Source of the DNA: Lysobacterales bacterium
GTDB taxonomy: Bacteria > Pseudomonadota > Gammaproteobacteria > Xanthomonadales > Marinicellaceae
NCBI GenBank assembly: GCA_026990095.1
Contig: JALSIL010000574.1
Location: forward strand, 1-8,109
Length of the DNA stretch: 8,109 nucleotides
Direction of reading: 5' to 3'
Made by a program: the position numbers and the translations under genes. Under the pieces are notes generated by a model. The model searched no databases. It saw only the letters and a program-made list of their open reading frames with translations, and was not told where the DNA came from. Positions 1 to 5,633 of the stretch are shown here, one piece after another. Numbering within the stretch: the stretch's first letter is position 1; each line of letters starts with the position of its first letter.

Positions 1-329
1 TAGGCGTGCGAGCGATTCATTAACCCTTTGGAACACATGCAAGTTAATAACCAAGTCAATTCTGGTATTTCAGGAATATCCGATTGACGGTAAAACATGG
101 CTTTATCGGTGTCTAAGCCCAATGCCAGCCAAGTGGCTGCAATTTCTTTGGTGGACTGTGCGATTCTATCGGCTTCCCAGCATTTAATCAGTGCGTGTAA
201 GTCAGCTAAGAAAAAATAACTGCGGTAGTTTTCTGTTTGGCTTTTTTGGATGGCAGGCTTAATAGCACCTACGTAGTTTCCTAGGTGTGGTGTGCCAGTT
301 GTCGTAATTCCTGTTAAAACAGTTGTCAT
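1..329 (-). CDS. trpS: Tryptophanyl-tRNA synthetase, N-terminal part (cut by window edge)
   Basis: Class I aminoacyl-tRNA synthetase that charges tRNA-Trp in the cytoplasm. Translating the minus strand from the ATG at 329-327 gives 109 codons with no stop, running off the window. Residues 3-21 hold the Rossmann-fold start with the HIGH-like signature (TPHLGNYVGAI, about residues 13-23). LADLHAL (41-47) and the MNRSHA stretch near the edge are also typical of TrpS. The KMSKS loop lies outside the window. The start is supported by a GGAAA ribosome-binding site (339-335) five bases upstream and by a well-placed promoter at 385-357. The N-terminus resembles the TrpS form that begins TGITTTGTPHLGNY, which I recall from pseudomonads and relatives, rather than the E. 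coli form. It is divergent from sodB. The identification is secure; only the subtype is from memory. Confidence 0.93.
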   Translation of the reverse strand, partial: MTTVLTGITTTGTPHLGNYVGAIKPAIQKSQTENYRSYFFLADLHALIKCWEADRIAQSTKEIAATWLALGLDTDKAMFYRQSDIPEIPELTWLLTCMCSKGLMNRSHA

Positions 330-356
330 TAATGTTTCCAGTTTGGTAAAAAGTTA

Positions 357-385
357 ATCATAAACATTGTGCGTTAATTAATCAA
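357..385 (-). promoter_or_regulatory. Predicted sigma-70 promoter of trpS
   Basis: Read on the minus strand, a -35 box TTGATT (385-380, 4 of 6 consensus) is followed after exactly 17 bases by a -10 box TATGAT (362-357, 5 of 6). This puts the start of transcription near 350 and leaves a leader of about 20 bases before the trpS ATG at 329, enough for the GGAAA ribosome-binding site. Spacing and position are both good. The call is by eye. Confidence 0.6.
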
Positions 386-512
386 TTGTGAAAAGGACTC
401 GCTTAGTTAATATTTGCATTTTAGCGATTATTGAATTTACCCTATGTGAATAAGTACGATTTTTTTTTGAGAACAGTGTCAAAAATTTTTATTATTTTGG
501 CAAGATTAATAA

Positions 513-597
513 AGCATTAAGAATAAAAGAGAAATATTTGACCAGAAGTCAAAATACTAATATGAGAGAGTGCTTATGTCACTTTTATCTTAATGCT
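513..597. repeat. Bulged 16-bp inverted repeat with nested hairpin
   Basis: The left arm 513-529 and right arm 582-597 are reverse complements over 16 base pairs (AGCATTAAG then ATAAAAG), except for one extra A in the left arm at 522/523. The 52-base interval contains a second hairpin: TTTGAC (537-542) and GTCAAA (548-553) around a 5-base loop. No T-run follows either side, so it is not a standard terminator. No clear target-site duplication flanks it, so a miniature transposon is unproven. It lies between the predicted divergent transcripts. It could be a small structured RNA, a cruciform or a protein-binding array. Confidence 0.6.
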
Positions 598-692
598 ACC
601 TATATATACGTTATCTAACATAAATAGGGGACACGATTTCAAAAAATAAATGGTAATCATCGATAAAAACTACAACACTATTTATATTGGCT

Positions 693-701
693 TGCTATAA
701 T
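693..701 (+). promoter_or_regulatory. Predicted extended -10 promoter of sodB
   Basis: A perfect TATAAT (696-701) is preceded by TGC (693-695), giving an extended -10 element. No good -35 box sits 16-19 bases upstream (the sequence there is ACAACAC-like), which is usual for extended -10 promoters. Transcription would start near 708, giving a leader of about 30 bases that includes the AGGAGA ribosome-binding site (727-732) six bases before the sodB ATG. Confidence 0.65.
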
Positions 702-738
702 CACGTCATGACAACTTACATTTTATAGGAGAACACTC

Positions 739-1317
739 ATGAGTTTTGAATTACCAGCTCTACCTTACGCAAAAGATGCGTTAGAACCCCATATTTCGGC
801 AGAAACTTTGGATTATCATCACGGTAAGCACCATAATGCATACGTAACCAACTTAAATAACCTCATTAAAGGTACGGACTTTGAAGGCAAATCCTTAGAA
901 GAAATCATCCTATCATCAGAAGGCGGTATTTTTAATAATGCGGCACAGGTGTGGAACCACACTTTTTACTTTACTGGTTTATCGCCAAACGGTGGTGGTG
1001 AGCCTTCTGGTGAATTGGCGGATAAAATCAATGCAAAATTTGGCTCATTTGCTGAATTTCAGGCAAAATTTGCCGCCCTTGGTTTAGCCACATTTGGTTC
1101 AGGCTGGGTTTGGCTGGTGCAAGACAAAGACGGTGAGTTACAATTGGTTAACACCTTTAATGCAGGCACGCCAATGACGGATGGTAACCACGCAATTTTG
1201 ACCTGCGATGTGTGGGAACATGCCTACTACGTGGATACTCGTAATGACCGTGGTGGCTATTTGAAAAATTATTGGAATCTCATTGATTGGGATCGTGTTG
1301 CTTCATTGATGAAGTAA
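739..1317 (+). CDS. sodB: Superoxide dismutase, iron type
   Basis: Cytoplasmic enzyme that converts superoxide to hydrogen peroxide and oxygen. The 192-residue length matches bacterial FeSOD (E. coli SodB is about the same). The four metal ligands are visible: His27 (in HHGKHH), His74 (VWNHTF), Asp157 and His161 (DVWEHAYY). The second-shell Gln70 in NNAAQVWNH is at the place typical of iron enzymes, whereas manganese enzymes use a glutamine from the C-terminal half, so iron is the likely cofactor. Tyr35 next to the active site is kept. There is no signal peptide. The ATG at 739 has a strong AGGAGA site six bases upstream and an extended -10 promoter. A strong terminator follows the stop within 30 bases, so the gene is transcribed alone. 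In many relatives sodB is controlled by iron through Fur; here only a weak Fur-like sequence is seen. Confidence 0.97.
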   Translation: MSFELPALPYAKDALEPHISAETLDYHHGKHHNAYVTNLNNLIKGTDFEGKSLEEIILSSEGGIFNNAAQVWNHTFYFTGLSPNGGGEPSGELADKINAKFGSFAEFQAKFAALGLATFGSGWVWLVQDKDGELQLVNTFNAGTPMTDGNHAILTCDVWEHAYYVDTRNDRGGYLKNYWNLIDWDRVASLMK

Positions 1318-1342
1318 TTCTTAGTCATATATTTAGTTTAAG

Positions 1343-1368
1343 AAGCGGGCTTTTTGCCCGCTTTTTTT
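1343..1368 (+). terminator. Intrinsic terminator of sodB
   Basis: A perfect 8-bp stem, AAGCGGGC (1343-1350) and GCCCGCTT (1356-1363), closes a TTTTT loop and runs into seven T residues (1362-1368). It begins 25 bases after the sodB stop. The minus-strand side lacks a good T-run, so it should stop plus-strand transcription more efficiently than transcription arriving from the TonB-like gene ending at 1374. Confidence 0.93.
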
Positions 1369-1373
1369 GTGAA

Positions 1374-2030
1374 TTAATCTTCAGCCAATTTAAAATCAAT
1401 CGTTTGAATTATTGTTTTGTCAACGGCTTTACCATGGATGATTTTGGGTAAATATCGAGCTTTTTTGTAGGAATGAATGACCGTTCTATCAAAAACACGT
1501 GGTGGATAGGAGTCAATAATATGAATATCATTCACAAAGCCTTTTGCATTGATTTGCACCTCAAACTTTACCCATCCTTCGGTTGTGCGTGTGTGAAGTG
1601 GGTATTGTATAGGAGGTAACCAAGACAGGGTTAATTTTTAATTGTAAGGAGGCTTTGGTTTATTTTGTTCAAAAGCAGTAAAAGGGTTTTTGGGAATAAG
1701 TTCATTTAAAATTGATTGGCTGGTTTTTTGAATGAGTTCAAAAGAGTTAACTGGAAATAGGTCAAAACCATAGCATATTGGAGGATTGTATTGAGAAAGT
1801 ATGGCATTCGTTTTTTGCCATAATTCTGCTTTTGTTAACGCTTGTTTTTGCTGGATAGGAATTGAACAAATGATAGTTCTAGGTAGAGGTTTGAAATCTT
1901 CAAAGACAAATTCACTATCATTCTCCTTAAACTCAATCGTACGCGGTTGATTTAGTATGCCATGCATACCCAAATAAAGCACCATCACAACGAATAGGCT
2001 TAATGGTGCAATGATTAAATAGCGAGGCAT
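1374..2030 (-). pseudogene. TonB-family energy transducer split by an in-frame stop
   Basis: Two minus-strand stretches in one frame form what should be a single TonB-like protein of about 218 residues. The first, from ATG 2030 to TAA 1640-1638, encodes 130 residues: an N-terminal membrane anchor (about residues 4-24), then a periplasmic linker with Cys55 and Cys86 ending in KPKPPYN. After the TAA the same frame continues for 87 codons to a TAA at 1376-1374. This part is a TonB C-terminal domain: YP, EGWV, a central G, RVFDR, a positively charged helix and a final FKL. The homology to the upstream TonB gene starts well before the first usable in-frame start (GTG at 1559-1557), so the second part cannot begin independently as a whole domain. 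The total length matches the 209-residue neighbour. The start overlaps the stop of that neighbour (TAATG), implying coupling. A recent nonsense mutation, a sequencing error or stop readthrough could each explain it. Confidence 0.8.
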
Positions 2031-2659
2031 TAGTCTTGCAGTTTAAATTCGATAATTTGCACAGCTTTTTGAGCGCGTGCTTTGCCATCAACCATTAAGG
2101 GTTTGAATTTTGACTTTCTTAGAGTGCGAAGAGTGGCAGCGTCGAATACTCGACGAGGCTTGGAGTTGATTATTTTCGCATTCGTCACTGTGCCCAATGC
2201 GGTAACGGTAAATTCGACTTCGACCCAACCTTCAATTTTATTGCGAGCCGCTTGCGGTGGGTACATTGGCTGTATCATAAACATTTGTTGCAAATCACCA
2301 TTCTTGCTGACATCTCCATCAGAATCTGAAAAGGGGAGGTTGGGTTGGGTGATTCTAGGCAAGGCAAGAATTTTGCCTTTATTTGGATTGGGCTGAAAAG
2401 GAATCACAGGACGACCAGAATTGTCAGTAATCTCCAATGGTTTAACTGATGGTGGTTGTTTAACCTTTTCTCTTTTGGGAGGTTCTTTTTTTACTACATG
2501 TTTGACTACCGGAGGTTTCATGTCAGCCACTTTAGAGAAGCTAATTCTTTCTAAGTTATTTAATTTGGTGTATTTGGGTGCACTTACTAAAAATGCCATG
2601 CATAGAAATGTTAAAAAACAAATGCCAATGGCAACCATCATTGATGCGGAATATCTCAT
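2030..2659 (-). CDS. TonB-family energy transducer (intact)
   Basis: Inner-membrane-anchored periplasmic protein of the TonB family. Such proteins pass energy from an ExbB-ExbD proton channel to outer-membrane receptors. From the chosen start it has 209 residues: a membrane anchor at about 5-26, a proline/lysine-rich linker at about 48-75 (KPPVVKHVVKKEPPKREKVK), a less ordered stretch, and a TonB C-terminal domain at about 125-209 (YPPQAARNKIEGWVEVEF, SKPRRVFDAA, FKPLMVDGKA, final FKL). An ATG 18 bases upstream (2677) is in frame but has no ribosome-binding site. The ATG at 2659 has AGGAGA five bases before it and is preferred. The gene overlaps the next TonB-like gene by one base and diverges from the acyl-CoA dehydrogenase. 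No exbB or exbD is present, so the partner and receptor are unknown. No convincing promoter was found, and I do not equate it with the E. coli tonB gene. Confidence 0.88.
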   Translation of the reverse strand: MRYSASMMVAIGICFLTFLCMAFLVSAPKYTKLNNLERISFSKVADMKPPVVKHVVKKEPPKREKVKQPPSVKPLEITDNSGRPVIPFQPNPNKGKILALPRITQPNLPFSDSDGDVSKNGDLQQMFMIQPMYPPQAARNKIEGWVEVEFTVTALGTVTNAKIINSKPRRVFDAATLRTLRKSKFKPLMVDGKARAQKAVQIIEFKLQD

Positions 2660-2664
2660 GTCTC

Positions 2665-2670
2665 TCTCCT
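2665..2670 (-). promoter_or_regulatory. Ribosome-binding site that fixes the TonB-like start
   Basis: AGGAGA on the minus strand, five bases before the ATG at 2659-2657. It lies inside the longer reading from the upstream ATG at 2677, which has no such site. The shorter start also places the membrane anchor at the usual distance from the N-terminus. Confidence 0.8.
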
Positions 2671-2746
2671 GAATCATTATTGTGTACTATTTGTGACTGT
2701 AATTATTCAATAAAAGTTCAAAAAAATATTAAATCATACGATTGTT

Positions 2747-2755
2747 TGATAAAAT
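2747..2755 (+). promoter_or_regulatory. Predicted extended -10 promoter of the acyl-CoA dehydrogenase/T2SS chain
   Basis: TGA (2747-2749) followed by TAAAAT (2750-2755, 5 of 6 consensus) forms an extended -10 element. The -35 region is just A/T-rich (TATTAA at the 17-base spacing). Transcription would begin near 2762, about 28 bases before the preferred ATG at 2790. A longer reading from the TTG at 2742 would start upstream of this transcript, which argues against it. Confidence 0.5.
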
Positions 2756-2789
2756 AGAACGTATTACTAGAACCTATGTGAGAAATAAA

Positions 2790-4541
2790 ATGCCGATAAT
2801 TCAAGCGCCATTAAAAGACATGCAATTTTTAGCTGAACAGCTATTAAATTTAGAAGAACATTACCAAAAAATCCCTGGATTTGCTGATATTGATGCAGCC
2901 ACTTTTGAAACGGTTGTGGATGAAGCCTCAAAATTTTTATTGGAGTATGCCGCTCCATTAAATCGCAATGCGGACGAACAGGGTTGTTCAATAAAAGACG
3001 GACACGTTACCACTCCTGATGGCTTTGTTGAATTGTACAAAAATTACTGCGAAAGTGGTTGGGGTTCTTTGGATGGCAATCCTGACTATGATGGTCAAGG
3101 TTTACCGTATTGGATGCAAGTGATTTTAGGTGAACTTAATTCTTATTATTGCCCAGGTTGGTCAAATTATCCAGGCTTGACACATGGAGTACGTGAATTG
3201 TTGGATGACCATGCAAGACAAGAGCTAAAAGATATGTTTTTACCCAAGTTAACCACAGGCGAATGGACAGGAACCATGTGTTTGACCGAGCCTCATTGCG
3301 GTACGGATTTGGGTTTGTTGACTACCAGTGCGACACCAAATGGTGATGATACTTACCAAATTTCAGGCACCAAGATTTTCATCACCTCAGGTGATCACGG
3401 CTTAACCGACAACATTATTCACTTGGTTTTAGCACGCCTTCCTGATGCACCAAAAGGCACAAAAGGCATCTCCTTATTTGTTGTTCCAAAATTTCTTGAA
3501 GGGGAACGCAACAACGTTTGGCCTGCTAGCATTGAGCACAAGATGGGCTTAAATGGTTCGGCAACTTGCGTGATGAACTTTGATGATGCCAAAGGTTGGT
3601 TGGTCGGAGAGGCAAATCGTGGTTTGAATATCATGTTTTCAATGATGAATGGTGCGAGGTTAAATACTGGTATTCAAGGCATGGCAGTGTCCGCTGCTTC
3701 CTATGCTGGTGCATTAGAGTATGCCAAGGACCGTTTGCAAATGCGTTCATTAACGGGTGCCAAATACCCTGAAAAGGCAGCTGATCCAATTATTGTGCAT
3801 CCCGATGTGCGTAGAATGCTATTGACCCAAAAAGCCTTGAGCGAAGGCAATCGTGCATTAACTTATTTTACCACGCAGTTAATTGAAAAATCGCACCACG
3901 CTCAAGACGAATCAGAACGCAAAAAAGCCGATGCCATGGTGGCAATTTTAACGCCAATAGTTAAAGCATTTATGACTGAAACAGCATTAGAAGTCACCAA
4001 TTATGGCATTCAAATATATGGAGGTCATGGCTATATTCGTGAACACGGCATGGAGCAGTTGTACCGCGATGCCAAAATATTTACCTTATACGAAGGCACA
4101 ACTGGCATTCAGGCACTGGACTTATTGGGTCGTAAAATCATGCAATTTAACCACGGGAAAATAGGCCCTCTTGCCGATACAATGAATGAATACATCAATA
4201 ATTCTGACAACCCTTACACTCAAGAACTAAAAGACTTAATGGTTCAATGGCAAGAATTGATTGTTAAAGTTTCGACAAAATCCATGAAGAATATGGATGA
4301 AATGGGCGCAGCTTCTGTTGATTTCCTCATGTATTCTGGTTATGTTATGTTGGCTTATTTTTGGGCTCAAATGCACGATGAAGCAGAAAAAGGTGGAAGA
4401 TTTGGACAATCGTTTTATAATGGTAAAAAGAAAACCTGTGAATTTTACTATAAACGCATCTTACCTCGTGCCCAAATGCATGTAAAAACCATGCTCAGTG
4501 GCAGTGACAATTTGATGCAATTGGAATTAGACGAATTTTAA
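2790..4541 (+). CDS. Acyl-CoA dehydrogenase, large DmdC/FadE-like type
   Basis: FAD enzyme that introduces an alpha-beta double bond into an acyl-CoA and passes electrons to electron-transfer flavoprotein. From the ATG at 2790 it has 583 residues, normal for the large subfamily with an extra C-terminal domain. The family opening (APLKDMQF) follows the start directly. Signature 1, TMCLTEPHCGTDLG, is at about 162-175. Signature 2, QIYGGHGYIREHGMEQLYRD, is at about 408-427. The catalytic glutamate is Glu435 in YEGTTGIQALDLLGRK. The last 120 or so residues form the helical domain found in 3-methylmercaptopropionyl-CoA dehydrogenases (DmdC) and in several fatty acyl-CoA dehydrogenases. The substrate cannot be told from sequence alone. 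An in-frame TTG at 2742 is unlikely as a start: it precedes the predicted transcript start, whereas the ATG has a GTGAG site seven bases upstream. The stop overlaps the lipoprotein start (TAATG), so this metabolic gene leads a secretion locus. Confidence 0.93.
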   Translation: MPIIQAPLKDMQFLAEQLLNLEEHYQKIPGFADIDAATFETVVDEASKFLLEYAAPLNRNADEQGCSIKDGHVTTPDGFVELYKNYCESGWGSLDGNPDYDGQGLPYWMQVILGELNSYYCPGWSNYPGLTHGVRELLDDHARQELKDMFLPKLTTGEWTGTMCLTEPHCGTDLGLLTTSATPNGDDTYQISGTKIFITSGDHGLTDNIIHLVLARLPDAPKGTKGISLFVVPKFLEGERNNVWPASIEHKMGLNGSATCVMNFDDAKGWLVGEANRGLNIMFSMMNGARLNTGIQGMAVSAASYAGALEYAKDRLQMRSLTGAKYPEKAADPIIVHPDVRRMLLTQKALSEGNRALTYFTTQLIEKSHHAQDESERKKADAMVAILTPIVKAFMTETALEVTNYGIQIYGGHGYIREHGMEQLYRDAKIFTLYEGTTGIQALDLLGRKIMQFNHGKIGPLADTMNEYINNSDNPYTQELKDLMVQWQELIVKVSTKSMKNMDEMGAASVDFLMYSGYVMLAYFWAQMHDEAEKGGRFGQSFYNGKKKTCEFYYKRILPRAQMHVKTMLSGSDNLMQLELDEF

Positions 4542-4795
4542 TGAATAAACTGTTTTTGATATTAGTTGTTATGGTATTGTCTTCGTGTTCACAAGAACCC
4601 GAAGACGATAATTCTGCGCAATGGCCGCGCCAAGATGGAGTTTTGGGAGAGTCACAAAAAGAAGTAACTCCCGTTAGAAAAAAATCATCAAACCACGTAT
4701 TAAAAGGCTATCAAGACAATATTCAACACGCCAAAGACATGGAAAAAGAAGTTTTAAAAGCCGCCGAAAGGCAAAGAAAGGTTGTTGATGGTTAA
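4541..4795 (+). CDS. Small predicted lipoprotein, unknown function
   Basis: An 84-residue protein with a clear lipoprotein signal: MNK, a hydrophobic core, then the lipobox LSSC with Cys16 as the lipidated residue. The residue after the cysteine is Ser, not Asp, so by the Lol rule it should go to the outer membrane. The mature part is 69 residues, first acidic and polar, then a charged, probably helical tail (about 54-82, GYQDNIQHAKDMEKEVLKAA). There are no other cysteines. The start overlaps the previous stop by one base (TAATG) and the end overlaps gspC by eight bases, so it is translated as part of the chain. Its position suggests a T2SS accessory role, perhaps pilotin-like, but known GspS/AspS pilotins are larger and I see no sequence match. 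Small lipoproteins with a similar tail exist in other gammaproteobacteria as far as I recall. Confidence 0.82.
   Translation: MNKLFLILVVMVLSSCSQEPEDDNSAQWPRQDGVLGESQKEVTPVRKKSSNHVLKGYQDNIQHAKDMEKEVLKAAERQRKVVDG
4777..4781 (+). promoter_or_regulatory. Ribosome-binding site that fixes the gspC start
   Basis: AAAGG six bases upstream of the ATG at 4788, inside the 3' end of the lipoprotein gene. It directly touches the in-frame TTG at 4782, which therefore could not use it. Confidence 0.6.
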
Positions 4796-5633
4796 TTCAA
4801 AAGAAAGACTTTATTCCTTAATTAATTGGCTCATGATTGGGCTAATTGTGTTTTTGTGGCTGCAGTTTTTTTTGTCATCCTCGGATGGTTTTGATGTTCA
4901 AACCGCTAAGTCAACAACTTCATACAATTCCCCACAGTTTTCGAATGACTCAATTGAGCAGTATCATATTTTTGGTTCACAAGGGCAGTTGATTGATATA
5001 CCTTTAAATCAAGGAAATACCAGTTTAGATCTTATATTGAATGGAACAATGAGTAACCTCGATGCCAAAACAGGGATGGCATACATCAGTAATGTCCAAG
5101 GCAAACAAGAAGTCTTTAAGGTAGGAGATAAGATATTTGATGGTGTAACCCTGAAAGAAATCTATAAAGACTATGTTGTATTAGAACACAATGGACGCAA
5201 TGAACGTTTATCGCTTTCTGAAAAAATACAGGGCATGGATGTTGTTTCAAACAAAACACTCAGAAAAAATAAAGGCACGCCACCTGCTTACCTAAAGCAT
5301 TTGCAGGGCAATCAGACGCGTAATTGGCAAGAGTTAATGGATCAACAAAAATACGATGCCAATAAAATCTCGAAAATTGTCAGTAATATTAATATTGTCA
5401 CTGACCAAGTGGGTCGCGTCCAAGGCTTGCGGGTGTCCAACTTGGCGAGCGGTGATTTGCTTTCAAAAAATGGTTTAAAGTCCAATGACATCATTACCGC
5501 TATTAATGGCAAAAAAGTATCTGCTGCTAATATGATGACTATTCAACAAACATTAAAACAAAACCCCAATGCAACCATTACCATCAAGCGCAATGGTCAA
5601 TTGCAAAACATACAAGTCAATTTGAATCAATGA
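4788..5633 (+). CDS. gspC: Type II secretion system protein GspC
   Basis: Inner-membrane component of the T2SS that links the inner-membrane platform to the secretin GspD. From the ATG at 4788 it has 281 residues. It has a short cytoplasmic N-terminus, one membrane segment (about 11-30), a flexible linker, the HR domain (about 58-142; YHIFGSQGQL, LILNGTMSN, VFKVGDKI, VVLEHNGRNERLSL) and a C-terminal PDZ domain (about 190-281; SGDLLSKNGLKSNDIITAIN). The HR domain is the part that binds the N0 domain of GspD. The ATG at 4788 is chosen over an in-frame TTG at 4782 because an AAAGG-like site (4777-4781) abuts the TTG and is well spaced for the ATG. The start lies inside the lipoprotein gene, and the stop overlaps the hydrolase start (ATGA). 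In most T2SS loci gspD follows directly; here a hydrolase intervenes. Confidence 0.93.
   Translation: MVNSKERLYSLINWLMIGLIVFLWLQFFLSSSDGFDVQTAKSTTSYNSPQFSNDSIEQYHIFGSQGQLIDIPLNQGNTSLDLILNGTMSNLDAKTGMAYISNVQGKQEVFKVGDKIFDGVTLKEIYKDYVVLEHNGRNERLSLSEKIQGMDVVSNKTLRKNKGTPPAYLKHLQGNQTRNWQELMDQQKYDANKISKIVSNINIVTDQVGRVQGLRVSNLASGDLLSKNGLKSNDIITAINGKKVSAANMMTIQQTLKQNPNATITIKRNGQLQNIQVNLNQ

Larger units (their letters stand above)
330..738. other. Divergent intergenic region trpS-sodB (no gene seen)
   Basis: These 409 bases hold no credible coding sequence and no recognisable tRNA. They are strongly A/T-rich, with a run of nine T at 460-468 and a self-complementary AAAAATTTTT at 481-490. The trpS promoter lies at the left end and the sodB promoter and ribosome-binding site at the right end. 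Between them is a bulged inverted repeat (513-597) with a smaller hairpin in its loop. From the predicted start points (about 350 and 708), roughly 350 bases in the middle belong to neither mRNA. That is much more than two simple promoters need, so binding sites or a small RNA are possible, but none is identified. Confidence 0.6.

Noticed and set aside
451..482. Alternative trpS promoter with a perfect TTGACA at 482-477 (minus strand)
   Set aside because: No acceptable -10 box at 16-18 bases (TCGTAC at 17). The pair at 385-357 is better and nearer to the gene.
1343..1368. Bidirectional use of the sodB terminator for the minus-strand TonB-like pair
   Set aside because: The minus-strand side of the stem is followed by CTTAAACTAAAT, not a T-run, so termination in that direction would be weak.
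1374..1559. A separate 61-residue gene starting at GTG 1559
   Set aside because: It would begin inside the conserved TonB core, has no ribosome-binding site, and the homology extends upstream in the same frame to the TAA at 1638. It is the tail of the split gene.
2082..2672. Plus-strand readings of 104 and 83 codons
   Set aside because: They lie opposite the intact TonB-like gene, whose domains are clear, and show no family features. They are antisense shadows.
2660..2677. Start of the TonB-like protein at ATG 2677
   Set aside because: It has no ribosome-binding site and would place the strong AGGAGA inside the coding region; the ATG at 2659 fits better.
2663..2681. Fur-like site at the start of the TonB-like gene (AATCATTAT)
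   Set aside because: Only one half resembles the consensus (about 10 of 19), and the other half is the ribosome-binding region.
2742..2789. Longer N-terminus of the acyl-CoA dehydrogenase from TTG 2742
   Set aside because: The TTG overlaps the predicted -10 region, the extra residues are not part of the family, and the ATG at 2790 starts directly before the conserved APLKDM opening.
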